This document shows positions 15,445 through 24,500 of a DNA stretch of 34,407 bases, piece after piece. This DNA comes from Actinomycetaceae bacterium. Lineage in GTDB: Bacteria > Actinomycetota > Actinomycetes > Actinomycetales > Actinomycetaceae. The notes under the pieces were generated by a model, which worked only from the letters and a program-made list of their open reading frames with translations, searched no databases and was not told the origin of the DNA. Location of the stretch: positions 1-34,407 of the forward strand of contig SUUB01000002.1 in NCBI GenBank assembly GCA_015062745.1, given 5' to 3'. Numbering within the stretch: the stretch's first letter is position 1; the number at the start of each line of letters is the position of its first letter. The translations under genes and the position numbers were made by a program.

Positions 15445-18213
15445 TCACGCCTCATCATTGTCGAAGAGTTCCATGAGATCGCGGTACATTCCGCGCAACT
15501 CGTGACCCTCGAATCGCTCATCGCCGAGTATGCGGCTGGCCATGACCATCTTCTCCCGAGCCGTGCTCAGAGTGCCCGCCATGCGGTACATACTGGCGAG
15601 AATAAGCAAATGCCTGAGGTAGACCTCCTCGAAGTCCACGGCGATCCGCCGATACCACTCAACGCCCGCCTCTTGCAGGTCCAAAGCGGTGCGGGTGCGG
15701 CCCACCGCCCAGTACAGACGTGCCGTCCGTGTACACCACACCGCTTCGCCCTGCGCAGCGCGATAATCGGCATCCGTGGCGAGCTCGCCGGCCGGCACTC
15801 GTCCAGCCACCTCAGCGAAAAGCTCGTGCAGCCTGTCAAGCATCGCCTCAAGATCGGCTATGTCCTCATCGGCATGTTTGCCTGGCCGGAAGGCCAGGGC
15901 GTCCGCGCGCTCCCACAGCGCATCGATAAGCGCGCCGGAATTATCCCGCTGCTCGGCCAGCCGTATAACATGCGCCCAGGTCGCCAGAGCGCGAGCGTAC
16001 TGATCGGTCGCCCGCAATGAATTCGCCGCACTGCTGTAGCACCCGATTGCTTCTTCCATATCGCCTGCCAGTTCGCGCAGGTCACCCAGGCGAATGGCGG
16101 CCTCAGCAGCTCCGCGTTCATCGCCGATGGCGTTCAAGCCCGCCAACATGTGCCGCAGAAGCGCCTCCACGAGTGGGGAAGCAGTTGTCAGCCCCTCCAC
16201 ATACCCGATACCGAGCTGGGCGACCTCCGCTGCTTCCAGGTTCCGTTCCATATTGACAAGAGCGGCCGAGAGTGCCTCTGCGAATGCGGCCGCACGAAGG
16301 CTGAATCCCGCTGCCGCACACAGATTCAGACCCTGACGCGCATACCCGACTGCCGTTGCCGAGAATCCCGCCCGAACACTGGTCACAGTCAGCGCCAGCA
16401 GAGCTTCCAGGCGCACTCCCAATTGCTCGCGTGAAACGGTGCGCATGGCGCTGTCCGCGAGCAGCGCAGCCGCAGCATCCTGCCCCTGGTCACTCAGCCT
16501 CCACGCCTGATCGATCGCCGCCCAGGCAGCATCGTCCTCAGCAGCATCGTCCTCAGCAGCTTCGCCCTCAGTGGCGTCGCCCTCGACGACGTCGCCGCCG
16601 CGCGGAGTCGGCGCAGTGGAGACGGCAGCCTCAAAACCAGCAACTATCGGGTTGTCCTCCCCCAAGGCCGACGCCAGCCATCTACGCAGCCGAACCCCGA
16701 GCTCGCCGTCGGGCAGGCGATTCTCGCGCCCGTACGCCAAACGCTCCATCAGTTCCACCGCATAGACACTGCGGCGGATCTCGCCGACCTTCCGCGCGTG
16801 GGTAAGCAACTGTGCGTAGTCCATATCGCGCCACGGTCCGCGAACTTCAACGGAGACGACGGGACGTAATACCGTGCCCGCAGGTGGTGCCTGCTGCTCA
16901 GTTTCGCCGTTGGTCACGTCGCCCGGCCCGTCTGAGACTGCCCGGGCTGCGTCACCCGATCGGGCCGCATCGCCAGCCGGTGCTCCCACGGCATCACCCG
17001 GCGACTCCTCGGAGGCGGAAAGGTGGTAGTCGGTGGCGTCATCTCCCAACAACCCGGACGCGTCCGGGATCTGTACCTCCCCGTGCGCAAGCGGGCGTCG
17101 GGCAAGGTACCGCTCCACTGAATCCTGCCAAGCCGTCCTCGTCACCCCGGGCCTGCCGTCGAGCTGCCCCGCAATATCACGGGCCAGTGATGCGAACCAA
17201 TCCTCTGCCTGCCGCAGGGTGGGGTTCGTCAGGGTTTGCCGCGGTGCGGCGGCGAGCTTGTCTCCCGGCAGCGTCACCGGCAAGACCTCGCGCTCATGAT
17301 CACCCGGCAACGCGCTGACCACGTTGGCGGCGGAGCACGCCAAGCGCAGCAGGCTGATACGTCTTCCCACCTGCGGCCACGATGGCAGATGCCTGATCAG
17401 GATTCGGCGGGCGCGCTCCAGGCGCTCCGGACGACCGCTGAGATACAGGTAGTCAAGATGCTGGTATAGCGATCCGGTCTTCTCCACTCGTGTCTGGTAG
17501 TCGCGATACACCCGCAGATGTGCCGCCCACGCCTCCGCATCACGTCCGGTACGGAACCAGGGTTCGAGGAGCATGGATAGCATCGAGTTCGGTTGGTTGC
17601 TGCAACGTCTCCCCTCTGCTGCAAGCGCCGCGTCTCCGACCCGCGCAGCCGCCTCCCAGTCCCCGCGGTCAATCTCGTGGTAAACCTCGTCCTCGGGGTC
17701 GCACGCCGTGCAATCGGCGAGGCGAGTCACCGGTGCATCCTTCCACTGTTCGTAGAAGCTGACCGCAGTCTCCATCTCGCCGAAATTCTCATAAAGGCTG
17801 TTGGCCTGGCTGTAGTAGGGCCGCAGCGACTCCCCCATCTGCAGGTAGAACAACCGCATCTCTTCAAGAATGTCAAGGCATTGCTGGCGTGCGACCTGCG
17901 GCAACTGCCGCAGGGCAATCAGCACGTACTTGAAACTCCAGCCGTACAGGTAGAGGGAGTGATCGTCGAAGAGTTCCGGCTTCTCCCGGTATTTGTTCGT
18001 GCACCACACGAAAGGCACCAGCAGCTTCGCAAACTCCTCCGTCTCCAGATAGGCATTACAGAGGGAGAGATTCGCGCGAAGGGCAATGTGCTCGTCACCG
18101 GCCTCTTCGGCCTGTGTGGCGAGTTGAGCCCACAACTGGTTCGCACCCGGGCCGGTCGGCGTATTCGCCGCTTCTTCCCACAGGGCAATGAGGTCCTCAT
18201 GGCTGCTGGTCAT
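15445..18213 (-). CDS. Large TPR-repeat protein, partner of the HSP90-like protein
   Basis: A 922-residue, probably cytoplasmic, mostly helical protein. Helical-pair repeats of TPR type are visible in the N-terminal half (for example AQLATQAEEAGDEHIALRAN and AETAV-like pairs around residues 100-230) and most clearly near residues 560-800 (RLEALLALTVTSVRAGFSAT, then LGDLRELAGDMEEAIGCYSS). Two acidic, disordered linkers interrupt it. One near 545-565 is built of pentapeptides such as EDDAA, encoded by four 15-nt units. A CTAC pair lies near residue 170. TPR domains bind protein termini and in eukaryotes serve as HSP90 co-chaperones. The gene start overlaps the HSP90-like stop by ATGA, which supports co-synthesis. 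I do not recognise a catalytic domain. The specific role is unknown. Confidence 0.8.
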   Translation of the reverse strand: MTSSHEDLIALWEEAANTPTGPGANQLWAQLATQAEEAGDEHIALRANLSLCNAYLETEEFAKLLVPFVWCTNKYREKPELFDDHSLYLYGWSFKYVLIALRQLPQVARQQCLDILEEMRLFYLQMGESLRPYYSQANSLYENFGEMETAVSFYEQWKDAPVTRLADCTACDPEDEVYHEIDRGDWEAAARVGDAALAAEGRRCSNQPNSMLSMLLEPWFRTGRDAEAWAAHLRVYRDYQTRVEKTGSLYQHLDYLYLSGRPERLERARRILIRHLPSWPQVGRRISLLRLACSAANVVSALPGDHEREVLPVTLPGDKLAAAPRQTLTNPTLRQAEDWFASLARDIAGQLDGRPGVTRTAWQDSVERYLARRPLAHGEVQIPDASGLLGDDATDYHLSASEESPGDAVGAPAGDAARSGDAARAVSDGPGDVTNGETEQQAPPAGTVLRPVVSVEVRGPWRDMDYAQLLTHARKVGEIRRSVYAVELMERLAYGRENRLPDGELGVRLRRWLASALGEDNPIVAGFEAAVSTAPTPRGGDVVEGDATEGEAAEDDAAEDDAAWAAIDQAWRLSDQGQDAAAALLADSAMRTVSREQLGVRLEALLALTVTSVRAGFSATAVGYARQGLNLCAAAGFSLRAAAFAEALSAALVNMERNLEAAEVAQLGIGYVEGLTTASPLVEALLRHMLAGLNAIGDERGAAEAAIRLGDLRELAGDMEEAIGCYSSAANSLRATDQYARALATWAHVIRLAEQRDNSGALIDALWERADALAFRPGKHADEDIADLEAMLDRLHELFAEVAGRVPAGELATDADYRAAQGEAVWCTRTARLYWAVGRTRTALDLQEAGVEWYRRIAVDFEEVYLRHLLILASMYRMAGTLSTAREKMVMASRILGDERFEGHELRGMYRDLMELFDNDEA
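16526..16585 (-). repeat. Coding 15-nt tandem repeat in the TPR gene
   Basis: Four consecutive 15-nt units, the first two identical, encode acidic pentapeptides (EGDAT, EGEAA, EDDAA, EDDAA) in the linker of the TPR protein. Being a multiple of three, copy-number change would lengthen or shorten the linker without breaking the frame. Confidence 0.75.
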
Positions 18214-20021
18214 GATCGTCCTTTCAACGAGAGTTCGATGAGGCTGGTGAAGGTCTGGTCCGCCCAGGATCGCGCCTGCACATCCATCGGATGCTGGCCG
18301 GCAAGCAGAGCCTGCACATACAGTCCGCGCACGGCCGCCTGCAACAATTGATCGTCATTTGCGCTGGCAAGCCGGCTGATAACCGGCGAGCGGGCATTGA
18401 GAACAAGTAGCGGCTTGCGGGAATCACCGAAGGGATCGGCTGCCTCTAACAGCGCTCCCCATACGCCCTCCGCCCGGTCGCGCACCGTCTCCGCGAGGGC
18501 CTGCCCGGCTACATCGGCGTCGGGAAGAAAGAGTACCGAGAGGGAGGTGGGCGAGAATTCGCGCAATACTACCTCCACGCCGGCCGGATCGAGGGCAATT
18601 CGCGCAGCTGCCAGGGCGGAGCGCATGCGTTGCCGTGTATCCTCCGGCGGGGCGGCGAGAACGCCGAGTACCTCCGAGGGCTCCAGTTCACCGATGGCAT
18701 TCTCCGGATGATCAAGCGCCAGTTGGGCCACAAGCTCGGCGTCGAAGGCGTAACCGCAGTTAACAATACACAGCCCATTGGCGCGCGCAACCGGCTCCAA
18801 GGAACGAAAGCGGCTTGCGGTACGCGTATAGCGGAATGCCCCGAAGCGCTCCAAGATCTGCGTGAATGTTTGCTCCCCCAGAGAAGTGACAAAGGGAACC
18901 GTTCGTGCGACCATCTCACGAGTGGGCGCATCGGAAACCGCCATGGCCTTCAGGCCGCTGATGTGGACAGCGATGAACTCGGAGAAGAGCTTCGGGTCCG
19001 CGGTCGATAACCTCGTCAACCAAGCACGAATCTCTTCACCGAGCGCCTCGCGTGTTGTGGCCAGTAGGTCGTCGTCGAACAACCCCTCCCGCGAGGCCGT
19101 GGGATGGAGGTAATCGGCGTCGATAACGACTCGGGCGAAATAGGCCCAGTCCGGCAGCAGGTCGGTGATACGCGAGCCGAGCAGCATACGCCGCAGATAA
19201 ACCCGATGCCGCGTTTCCTGGCCCGGATGCGCGCCGGTGGGAAGAATGAACGCACGGCCTCGTACTCCGGCTTCCGGGACGTCCAGCGGTACGACGGCGA
19301 AGGGATGGAAGCCGAAGTTTGCGGCACACCAGCTCACGGCACCCGCATTGTTCCCCTCCCACGGCGCGCGACGCGCGGTTAATACCTGCGATTGTCCATC
19401 GGCCCGTAGCTCAACCGGGATGGCCAAGAACTCGCCGTACTCGGTGATGAGGCGGGACAGTGAGGAGAAGGCGAAGGGATTCTCACCAGGAAGTGAATGC
19501 AGAAGCATCTCGGTTCCCGGCTCGGTCAGCGGCTCGGCAGCAGTTGTGACAACCCAGGTGCCATTGGATCTTCCCTCCCACTGGATCGTCGGGGCGTCCG
19601 GCGTGCGAGCCGAACGCGACCGCACGCTGATGGTATCCGAGACCATGAAACAGGACAGCAGCCCGATACCAAACTGCCCGAGGAAGTCTGTACGAGCCAT
19701 TCCGAGCTCGTCGCGTTTCGATGTCGCACCGATGGTGGCCAGCAGATTAGCCGCCTCGTCCATTGTCAGTCCGATACCGGTATCGCGTACCCGCAGTGTC
19801 GGCCCCTCGCTGGCAAAGGTGATGCGTGCCGGACAGTCCGGAGCCAGTTCGCGCCGAGCGGTGATGGCATCGACGCCGTTTTGCAGCAGTTCACGCACAA
19901 AAACTCGCGGCCCGGAATACAGATTCCGACTCAGCAGTTCAACAAGACCCGCGAGATCGACCTGGAAGTTCTGCAGCTGAGGAGACTGCTGGGCATCCGG
20001 CACTCGTTGAGCCTCAGACAT
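18210..20021 (-). CDS. HSP90-family (HtpG-like) ATPase
   Basis: A 603-residue GHKL ATPase of the HSP90 family, slightly shorter and more divergent than housekeeping HtpG. The N-terminal nucleotide site is intact: RELLQNGVDA (Glu44 general base, Asn48), DTGIG with Asp80, ATIGATSK, and FLGQFGIGLLSCFMV (113-127). The middle domain has HPTASREGL near residue 308, where the Arg of SRE matches the HSP90 catalytic-loop Arg. The C-terminal third is weakly conserved and there is no MEEVD end. The ATG at 20021 has AGGAAAAG upstream and overlaps the preceding stop codon; an in-frame start at 20054 is less likely. Gene order and overlaps place it between a YbjN-like protein and a TPR protein. An ATP-driven clamp for a dedicated client or partner is the inference. 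Confidence 0.88.
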   Translation of the reverse strand: MSEAQRVPDAQQSPQLQNFQVDLAGLVELLSRNLYSGPRVFVRELLQNGVDAITARRELAPDCPARITFASEGPTLRVRDTGIGLTMDEAANLLATIGATSKRDELGMARTDFLGQFGIGLLSCFMVSDTISVRSRSARTPDAPTIQWEGRSNGTWVVTTAAEPLTEPGTEMLLHSLPGENPFAFSSLSRLITEYGEFLAIPVELRADGQSQVLTARRAPWEGNNAGAVSWCAANFGFHPFAVVPLDVPEAGVRGRAFILPTGAHPGQETRHRVYLRRMLLGSRITDLLPDWAYFARVVIDADYLHPTASREGLFDDDLLATTREALGEEIRAWLTRLSTADPKLFSEFIAVHISGLKAMAVSDAPTREMVARTVPFVTSLGEQTFTQILERFGAFRYTRTASRFRSLEPVARANGLCIVNCGYAFDAELVAQLALDHPENAIGELEPSEVLGVLAAPPEDTRQRMRSALAAARIALDPAGVEVVLREFSPTSLSVLFLPDADVAGQALAETVRDRAEGVWGALLEAADPFGDSRKPLLVLNARSPVISRLASANDDQLLQAAVRGLYVQALLAGQHPMDVQARSWADQTFTSLIELSLKGRS

Positions 20022-20496
20022 CGCCGGACTTTTCCTGGTGCCGCTCGAATACATCGACCATTTCCAAGCACGCCGTCATGGTGGGTTCCAGATACTCTCG
20101 CAGCTGGGCGTCGCTCATCCCCTCACCGATAAAAACAAGGGATGCCGTTCGGACATATACGCGCGCATCGTTGTCAATGGTGGGGAGAAGCCGCACAACA
20201 TGCGGCGACTCCGGGTCGCCGTTGAAATCGTTCATCTGCCCTGCAAACTCACCGACGACGTGTTCCGGGAAGCGCGCTGTTCCGTAGTGGTCAAGTTCTA
20301 GGAACTCGCCGTTATTCACGCTCCAGATTACGATTTCACGGCCGGAGAGGGATGCAGTGATCGGATACTCTCCCTCGTCGGGGAAGGTTACATCCCAACC
20401 CAGTTGCCTAACTGCTGCCGATAAACGCTCCTGGCTGACCGGAGCGACGACATCGTCCGCTCCCATGTGCCGGAACCACGCTGCTTCGCTGGTCAT
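20014..20496 (-). CDS. YbjN-like small protein B
   Basis: A 160-residue soluble protein beginning MTSEAAWFRHMGADDVV. Its pattern, an N-terminal helix (SQERLSAAVRQLGWDVTF), a strand-rich core (GREIVIWSVNNGEFLELD), a late VRLLPTIDNDARVYVRTAS and a C-terminal helix after GMSDAQLREYLEPTM, resembles the YbjN domain, a fold related to type III secretion chaperones. The assignment is by pattern only. The ATG at 20496 has an AGGAGGAG ribosome site and overlaps the stop of protein A by ATGA. Its own stop overlaps the HSP90-like start by 8 nt. It probably acts with the HSP90-like protein. Confidence 0.7.
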   Translation of the reverse strand: MTSEAAWFRHMGADDVVAPVSQERLSAAVRQLGWDVTFPDEGEYPITASLSGREIVIWSVNNGEFLELDHYGTARFPEHVVGEFAGQMNDFNGDPESPHVVRLLPTIDNDARVYVRTASLVFIGEGMSDAQLREYLEPTMTACLEMVDVFERHQEKSGDV

Positions 20497-20957
20497 GCCT
20501 GTTCTCCTCCTGCCGTCCGGCCTTCGGGTGCTGCCTCCTGGCGTTCCTTCGCCAATTCGGCTATGCGCTGATCCTGCTCCGTCACCGTGGAGGCACATAT
20601 GTCGAGCGAACGGCGCAGAAGTCGCAGCAGCTGCGTATCGGTGGCACCAGCGGTGATAACCGTGTCAAAAACGGCTCTCATCCGCCCGCCAGTCTCCGTC
20701 CTCTCCACACTCGTGGCCGCCAGCATCCGACCGGCATCAGGGCCGGCCGCCAGTTCCAACGCCGCCCCGAGATCCTGCCGATCGGTGAGGACGGTCGGGG
20801 ATACTGCGGAAACGGAAAGAACTTTCTCCCGGCAACGCACCTCGACGATGACATCGGAATAGCTGCGCCGCAGAACATCGCCCTCGCGGCGCACAGCCCC
20901 ATCGTTAGGGCGAAGCAACGACTCTATGCGATCCAGAGTCACTGACGGTAAAGACAT
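20493..20957 (-). CDS. YbjN-like small protein A, first gene of the HSP90/TPR operon
   Basis: A 154-residue soluble protein with the same layout as its neighbour: helix (LDRIESLLRPNDGAVRREGD), strands (DVIVEVRCREKVLSVSAVSP), helix (DLGAALELAAG), then VFDTVITAGATDTQLLRLLR and a C-terminal helical tail rich in Glu and Gln. I take it as a divergent YbjN-like paralogue, less certain than protein B. The ATG at 20957 has GAAAGG upstream. A -10-like TATGAT (minus strand, 21046-21041) lies about 85 nt upstream, and an 11-nt direct repeat occupies the leader. The tRNA gene lies further upstream on the same strand, separated by a hairpin. Confidence 0.6.
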   Translation of the reverse strand: MSLPSVTLDRIESLLRPNDGAVRREGDVLRRSYSDVIVEVRCREKVLSVSAVSPTVLTDRQDLGAALELAAGPDAGRMLAATSVERTETGGRMRAVFDTVITAGATDTQLLRLLRRSLDICASTVTEQDQRIAELAKERQEAAPEGRTAGGEQA

Positions 20958-20976
20958 AGCGAGCCTTTCACTGCTG

Positions 20977-21000
20977 TCCGGTGAACTTCTCCGGTGAACT
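20977..21000. repeat. Direct repeat upstream of the HSP90/TPR operon
   Basis: TCCGGTGAACT occurs at 20977-20987 and again at 20990-21000, a spacing of 13 nt, in the leader of the operon. Two such copies could be a regulator-binding site or a slippage duplication. Confidence 0.55.
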
Positions 21001-21040
21001 GCCCCACGCCGGCCAACAGCCCGCGCATGGCATATGCCTC

Positions 21041-21046
21041 ATCATA
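21041..21046 (-). promoter_or_regulatory. Candidate -10 element of the HSP90/TPR operon
   Basis: TATGAT on the minus strand (5/6 to consensus) lies about 85 nt before the first start codon and after the tRNA hairpin. No good -35 is seen, so this is tentative. Confidence 0.3.
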
Positions 21047-21107
21047 CTAGCCTCGCAAGTGAGTGTGAGCGCGTACCGATCTGGTTCGCGGTATCGCGGG
21101 CAAGGCG

Positions 21108-21137
21108 AAGGGGCCGGCCCTTTCGGGTCGGCCCCTT
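21108..21137 (-). terminator. Hairpin downstream of the initiator tRNA
   Basis: A 12-bp GC-rich stem (21108-21119 with 21126-21137, one G-U pair, loop of six) lies 8 nt after the tRNA 3' end on the minus strand. No U-run follows. It is the likely transcription end or processing stop of the tRNA and insulates the next operon. Confidence 0.65.
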
Positions 21138-21144
21138 GATTCAG

Positions 21145-21218
21145 TGGCGGGGGGAGGATTTGAACCTCCGACCTCCGGGTTATGAGCCCGGCGAGCTACC
21201 GAACTGCTCCACCCCGCG
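21145..21218 (-). tRNA. Initiator tRNA-Met (CAU)
   Basis: The 74-nt cloverleaf is complete on the minus strand: acceptor CGCGGGG, D stem GAGC/GCTC, anticodon loop CTCATAA, T arm GGAGG TTCAAAT CCTCC. Anticodon CAU with three G-C pairs at the base of the anticodon stem (GGG/CCC) and an unpaired first acceptor position (C1 against C72) identify the initiator species. CCA is not encoded. Confidence 0.95.
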
Positions 21219-21301
21219 TCGGCCTATTCAGTCTAGTCCCGAACCAAGCGGTGTTCAAAGTACGGACCCGTGCCATCGCTCACAACGCCACACAGGCGCG
21301 C

Positions 21302-21403
21302 ACAGCACTCGCTGACCACGAGCACCCACAGCACCCGCTGACCAAGGGGTGGACAGCACCCGCTGACTACAAGCACCCACAACACCCACGGCACCCGCCC
21401 CAC
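21302..21403. repeat. Degenerate 25-26-nt tandem repeat
   Basis: Four units begin at 21302, 21328, 21353 and 21379 and share ACAGCACCCGCTGAC or a variant. They lie between the tRNA 5' end and the UPF0182 terminator hairpin. No reading frame is convincing in the gap 21219-21512. Confidence 0.75.
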
Positions 21404-21414
21404 TCATATGCCAA

Positions 21415-21453
21415 TGGGCCACCGGTACAGTGCGAAACCGTACCGGTGGCCCA
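21415..21453 (-). terminator. Terminator-like hairpin after the UPF0182 gene
   Basis: A perfect 14-bp stem pairs 21415-21428 with 21440-21453 around an 11-nt loop, about 60 nt past the UPF0182 stop codon. There is no long U-run, as is common for actinobacterial terminators. Confidence 0.75.
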
Positions 21454-21512
21454 GCGAGGCACTAGCCGAGACAGGCCGCTCGCGCCACCCACACTCAGCT
21501 CAAAGCCATGGC

Positions 21513-24500
21513 TCAGCCTCCATTGATTTCCTCTTGCGCGGCAATCGCCTCTTCAAGCGCCGACTGCAGTTTCTCCTGCGCGGCGCCGTAAGCGGCCCAA
21601 TCGCCTTGCTGCAAAGCCTCCTGAGAGCTCTCCATGGCCTCCTGCGCATCATTGAGTGCCGAGTTCAAACGCTCCTGCGCGGATCCGGCAGCCGGACTTG
21701 ACGCGCTCGCCGACGGTTCAGCGCTGGGCGACTGGCTGGCCTGCGCCGATGCGGTGTCGCTCGGCTCGGCACTCGGCTCGTCGCCGCCGTCACCGTCGGT
21801 ATCGTCACCGGAAGGAGTGACCTCCTCCTTCTGCCCGGAGATATTCGCATCCCCCGCTTCGGCTCCCGAGTCTCCGCCGAACACCTGGTTCAGCGACTCC
21901 TCCAGGGTCGGCGCAAAACCAATGGTGTTGCCATCACCGAAAGAAGTCAGCACATACTGCAACTGCGGATACTGTGTTCCGGAAGTCGCCTGCACGTATA
22001 CCGGCTGCACGTACAGCAGGCCACCGCCGACCGGCAAGGTCAACAAGTTCCCCATCAGAACCTGTGTTCCGCCCTCGCGCAGTAGGTTGAGCTGAGTCGA
22101 CACGGTGGAATTTGAAAGGAACGTCGCCTCGGCCTGGCCCGGACCGGGAACCGTCAAGTCGCGCGGCAATTCCAACAACTGCAGTTTGCCGTAGCCCTCA
22201 CGGACCTTTCCGGCCTCAGCACCGGCATTCGAGTCGACTGCCAGGAAGCCCGTCATGATATTACGCTGCGTCGTACCGCCGGGGATGTAACCACTAGACA
22301 GCGAGAACTCCGCTTCCTCCTGACCGGGCATCTGCAGGGTCAGGTAGTACGGCGGCTGTTGCTCCGAGGTGGTATTGGAGGCCGTCGGATCGGTCGGCAC
22401 CTTCCAGAAATCGGAACCCGAGTAGAACGATGCGGCATCGGTCACGTGGTACTCGGTGAGCAGCTGACGCTGCACCTTGAACAGGTCCTCCGGGTACCGC
22501 ACATGCGACATCAAGTCGCCGGACATCTCCGACACTGGGGTCAGCATGCCCGGGAAGATACGGTTCCAGGCCTTGAGAATCGGATCGTCGGCATCCCACT
22601 GATACAGCGTCACCGAACCGTCGTAAGCATCCACCACGGCCTTCACCGAGTTGCGGATGTAGTTGACCTCCTCCGCACTTTGCGCGTAGGTGGTGGAATC
22701 CCCTGAACGCGAATCCTGCGTCGCGCTGGAGAGTGTCTGCCGCGCGGAGTACGGGTAGGAGTTCGACGTCGTGTACGCATCAATGATCCACACAAGACGC
22801 TTCGGAGTCTTGTCGTCCCCATCCATGTCGACGACGGCCGGGTAGGCGCGTGAATCCAGCGTCAGATACGGCGCCACCTTTGAGACACGGTCGTGTGGAT
22901 CGCGTTCGTAGAGGATCTGCGACTCGCTTGTTACGCGATCCGAGAAGAAGAGTTCTGTGGAACGGAACTTTATGGCAAAGAGCAGCTTATCCCATGCATT
23001 ACTGATCTTCGGGCCACCGTCGCCGCTATAGGTGTTGTACACAAGGCCCTGATCGGAGTCGTCCGGGTAATCCAGCTCCCAGGCGTCAGTTCCCTCCGGA
23101 GCTCCGACCACGGAGTAGTCGGGCGAGTTCTGCCCGAAATACACCCGCGGCTCGTAGTCGCCCAGTTTGCCCTCGGACGGGATTCCCTGCTGGAAGAACT
23201 GCGGCACGCCCCTGTCCGTCGTCGTGTTGCCGAAGGCGGCCGCAATGCCGTAGCCGTGGGTGTACACGGTGTGGTCATTCACCCACGTACGTTGATCATC
23301 GTTCAGACCATCGAGGTTGAGTTCGCGCACGCCAATAACCGTGTCACGCTCCGTATCATCAATGTTGTAGCGGTCAACAGACAGTTGATCGGAAAACTCG
23401 TAGTACTGCTTGTTCTGCTGCATCTGGTTGAAGGTCGGCGAGACGATATTCGGATCGAGCAGGCGGATCTGCGCGGTGGTCTCAGCGTCCTCACGCAACT
23501 GCCCGGCGGTCGCCTCCGTCGTCGCGGAATAGCTGGTTGTCTCGACGTCGTCCAGTCCATATGCCGTCAGGGTCGCATTAATATTGCGCTGAATATACTC
23601 CGACTCCATCTCAACGGCGTTCGGGTTCACACGGAAGGACTGGATCAGACTCGGGTACGCCCACGTGATGACGAGACTCGCAATCACCGCAACGACGATG
23701 CCCGTACCAACCAGCTTCCATAGGCCGCGGACGGCGGCGAAGACGAACAGCAAAGCGATCAGCAGTGCTGCGATCGCCAGAATGGTACGTCCGGGCAAGG
23801 ACGCATTGATATCCGTGTAACCGGCTCCGGAGAACTTCGAGTTGTCCGCCAACAGCATGTCGTAGCGGCTCAGCCAGAAGTAGCCGGCGCCTAGAAGCGC
23901 GGCAACCGCGCCGAGAATTCCGAAGTGGATACGCGCTCGATTCGAGAGCTTCAAACGCCCGTTAGCGGTACCAATTCCCCCGTAAAGATAGTGCCCGACG
24001 ACGGCGGCCAATGCGCCGACCACAAGGAGGGTGATCGCCAGACTCAAGAGGGAATGCAGCAGCGGCAGGGAGAAGACGTAAAAACTGACGTCCTTGCCGA
24101 ACTGGGGGTCGGTTTGTCCGAAGGGTGTGCGATACAGCCATGTGACGTAGGTACGCCACTGGCCCGAGAGCGGCGCTCCGAGCAGCACCCCAAGCACCAA
24201 CGGCACCACTAGGCGAACCAACCACGGGTGCTTTTCGACCTGATCGCGGTATCCGGCCACAGACCGTGAATCGGTGCCGGACTCATCGGTTTTTCCTTCT
24301 TTTGGCCGGGACAGCAGTAGGTTCAGGAAGACGACGACGGCCACAAGTACCGTGCCGATCACTCCAAGAGCTACTGCCCATCCCCACTGCGTCCAGAACA
24401 CGCGACCGGCGTGCAACTGATTAAACCATTTGACTTCGGTCCAGACATTCGCCATGACGGCAAGTACGACAACCAGAAGCGCCAAGACAATGAGGGTCGG

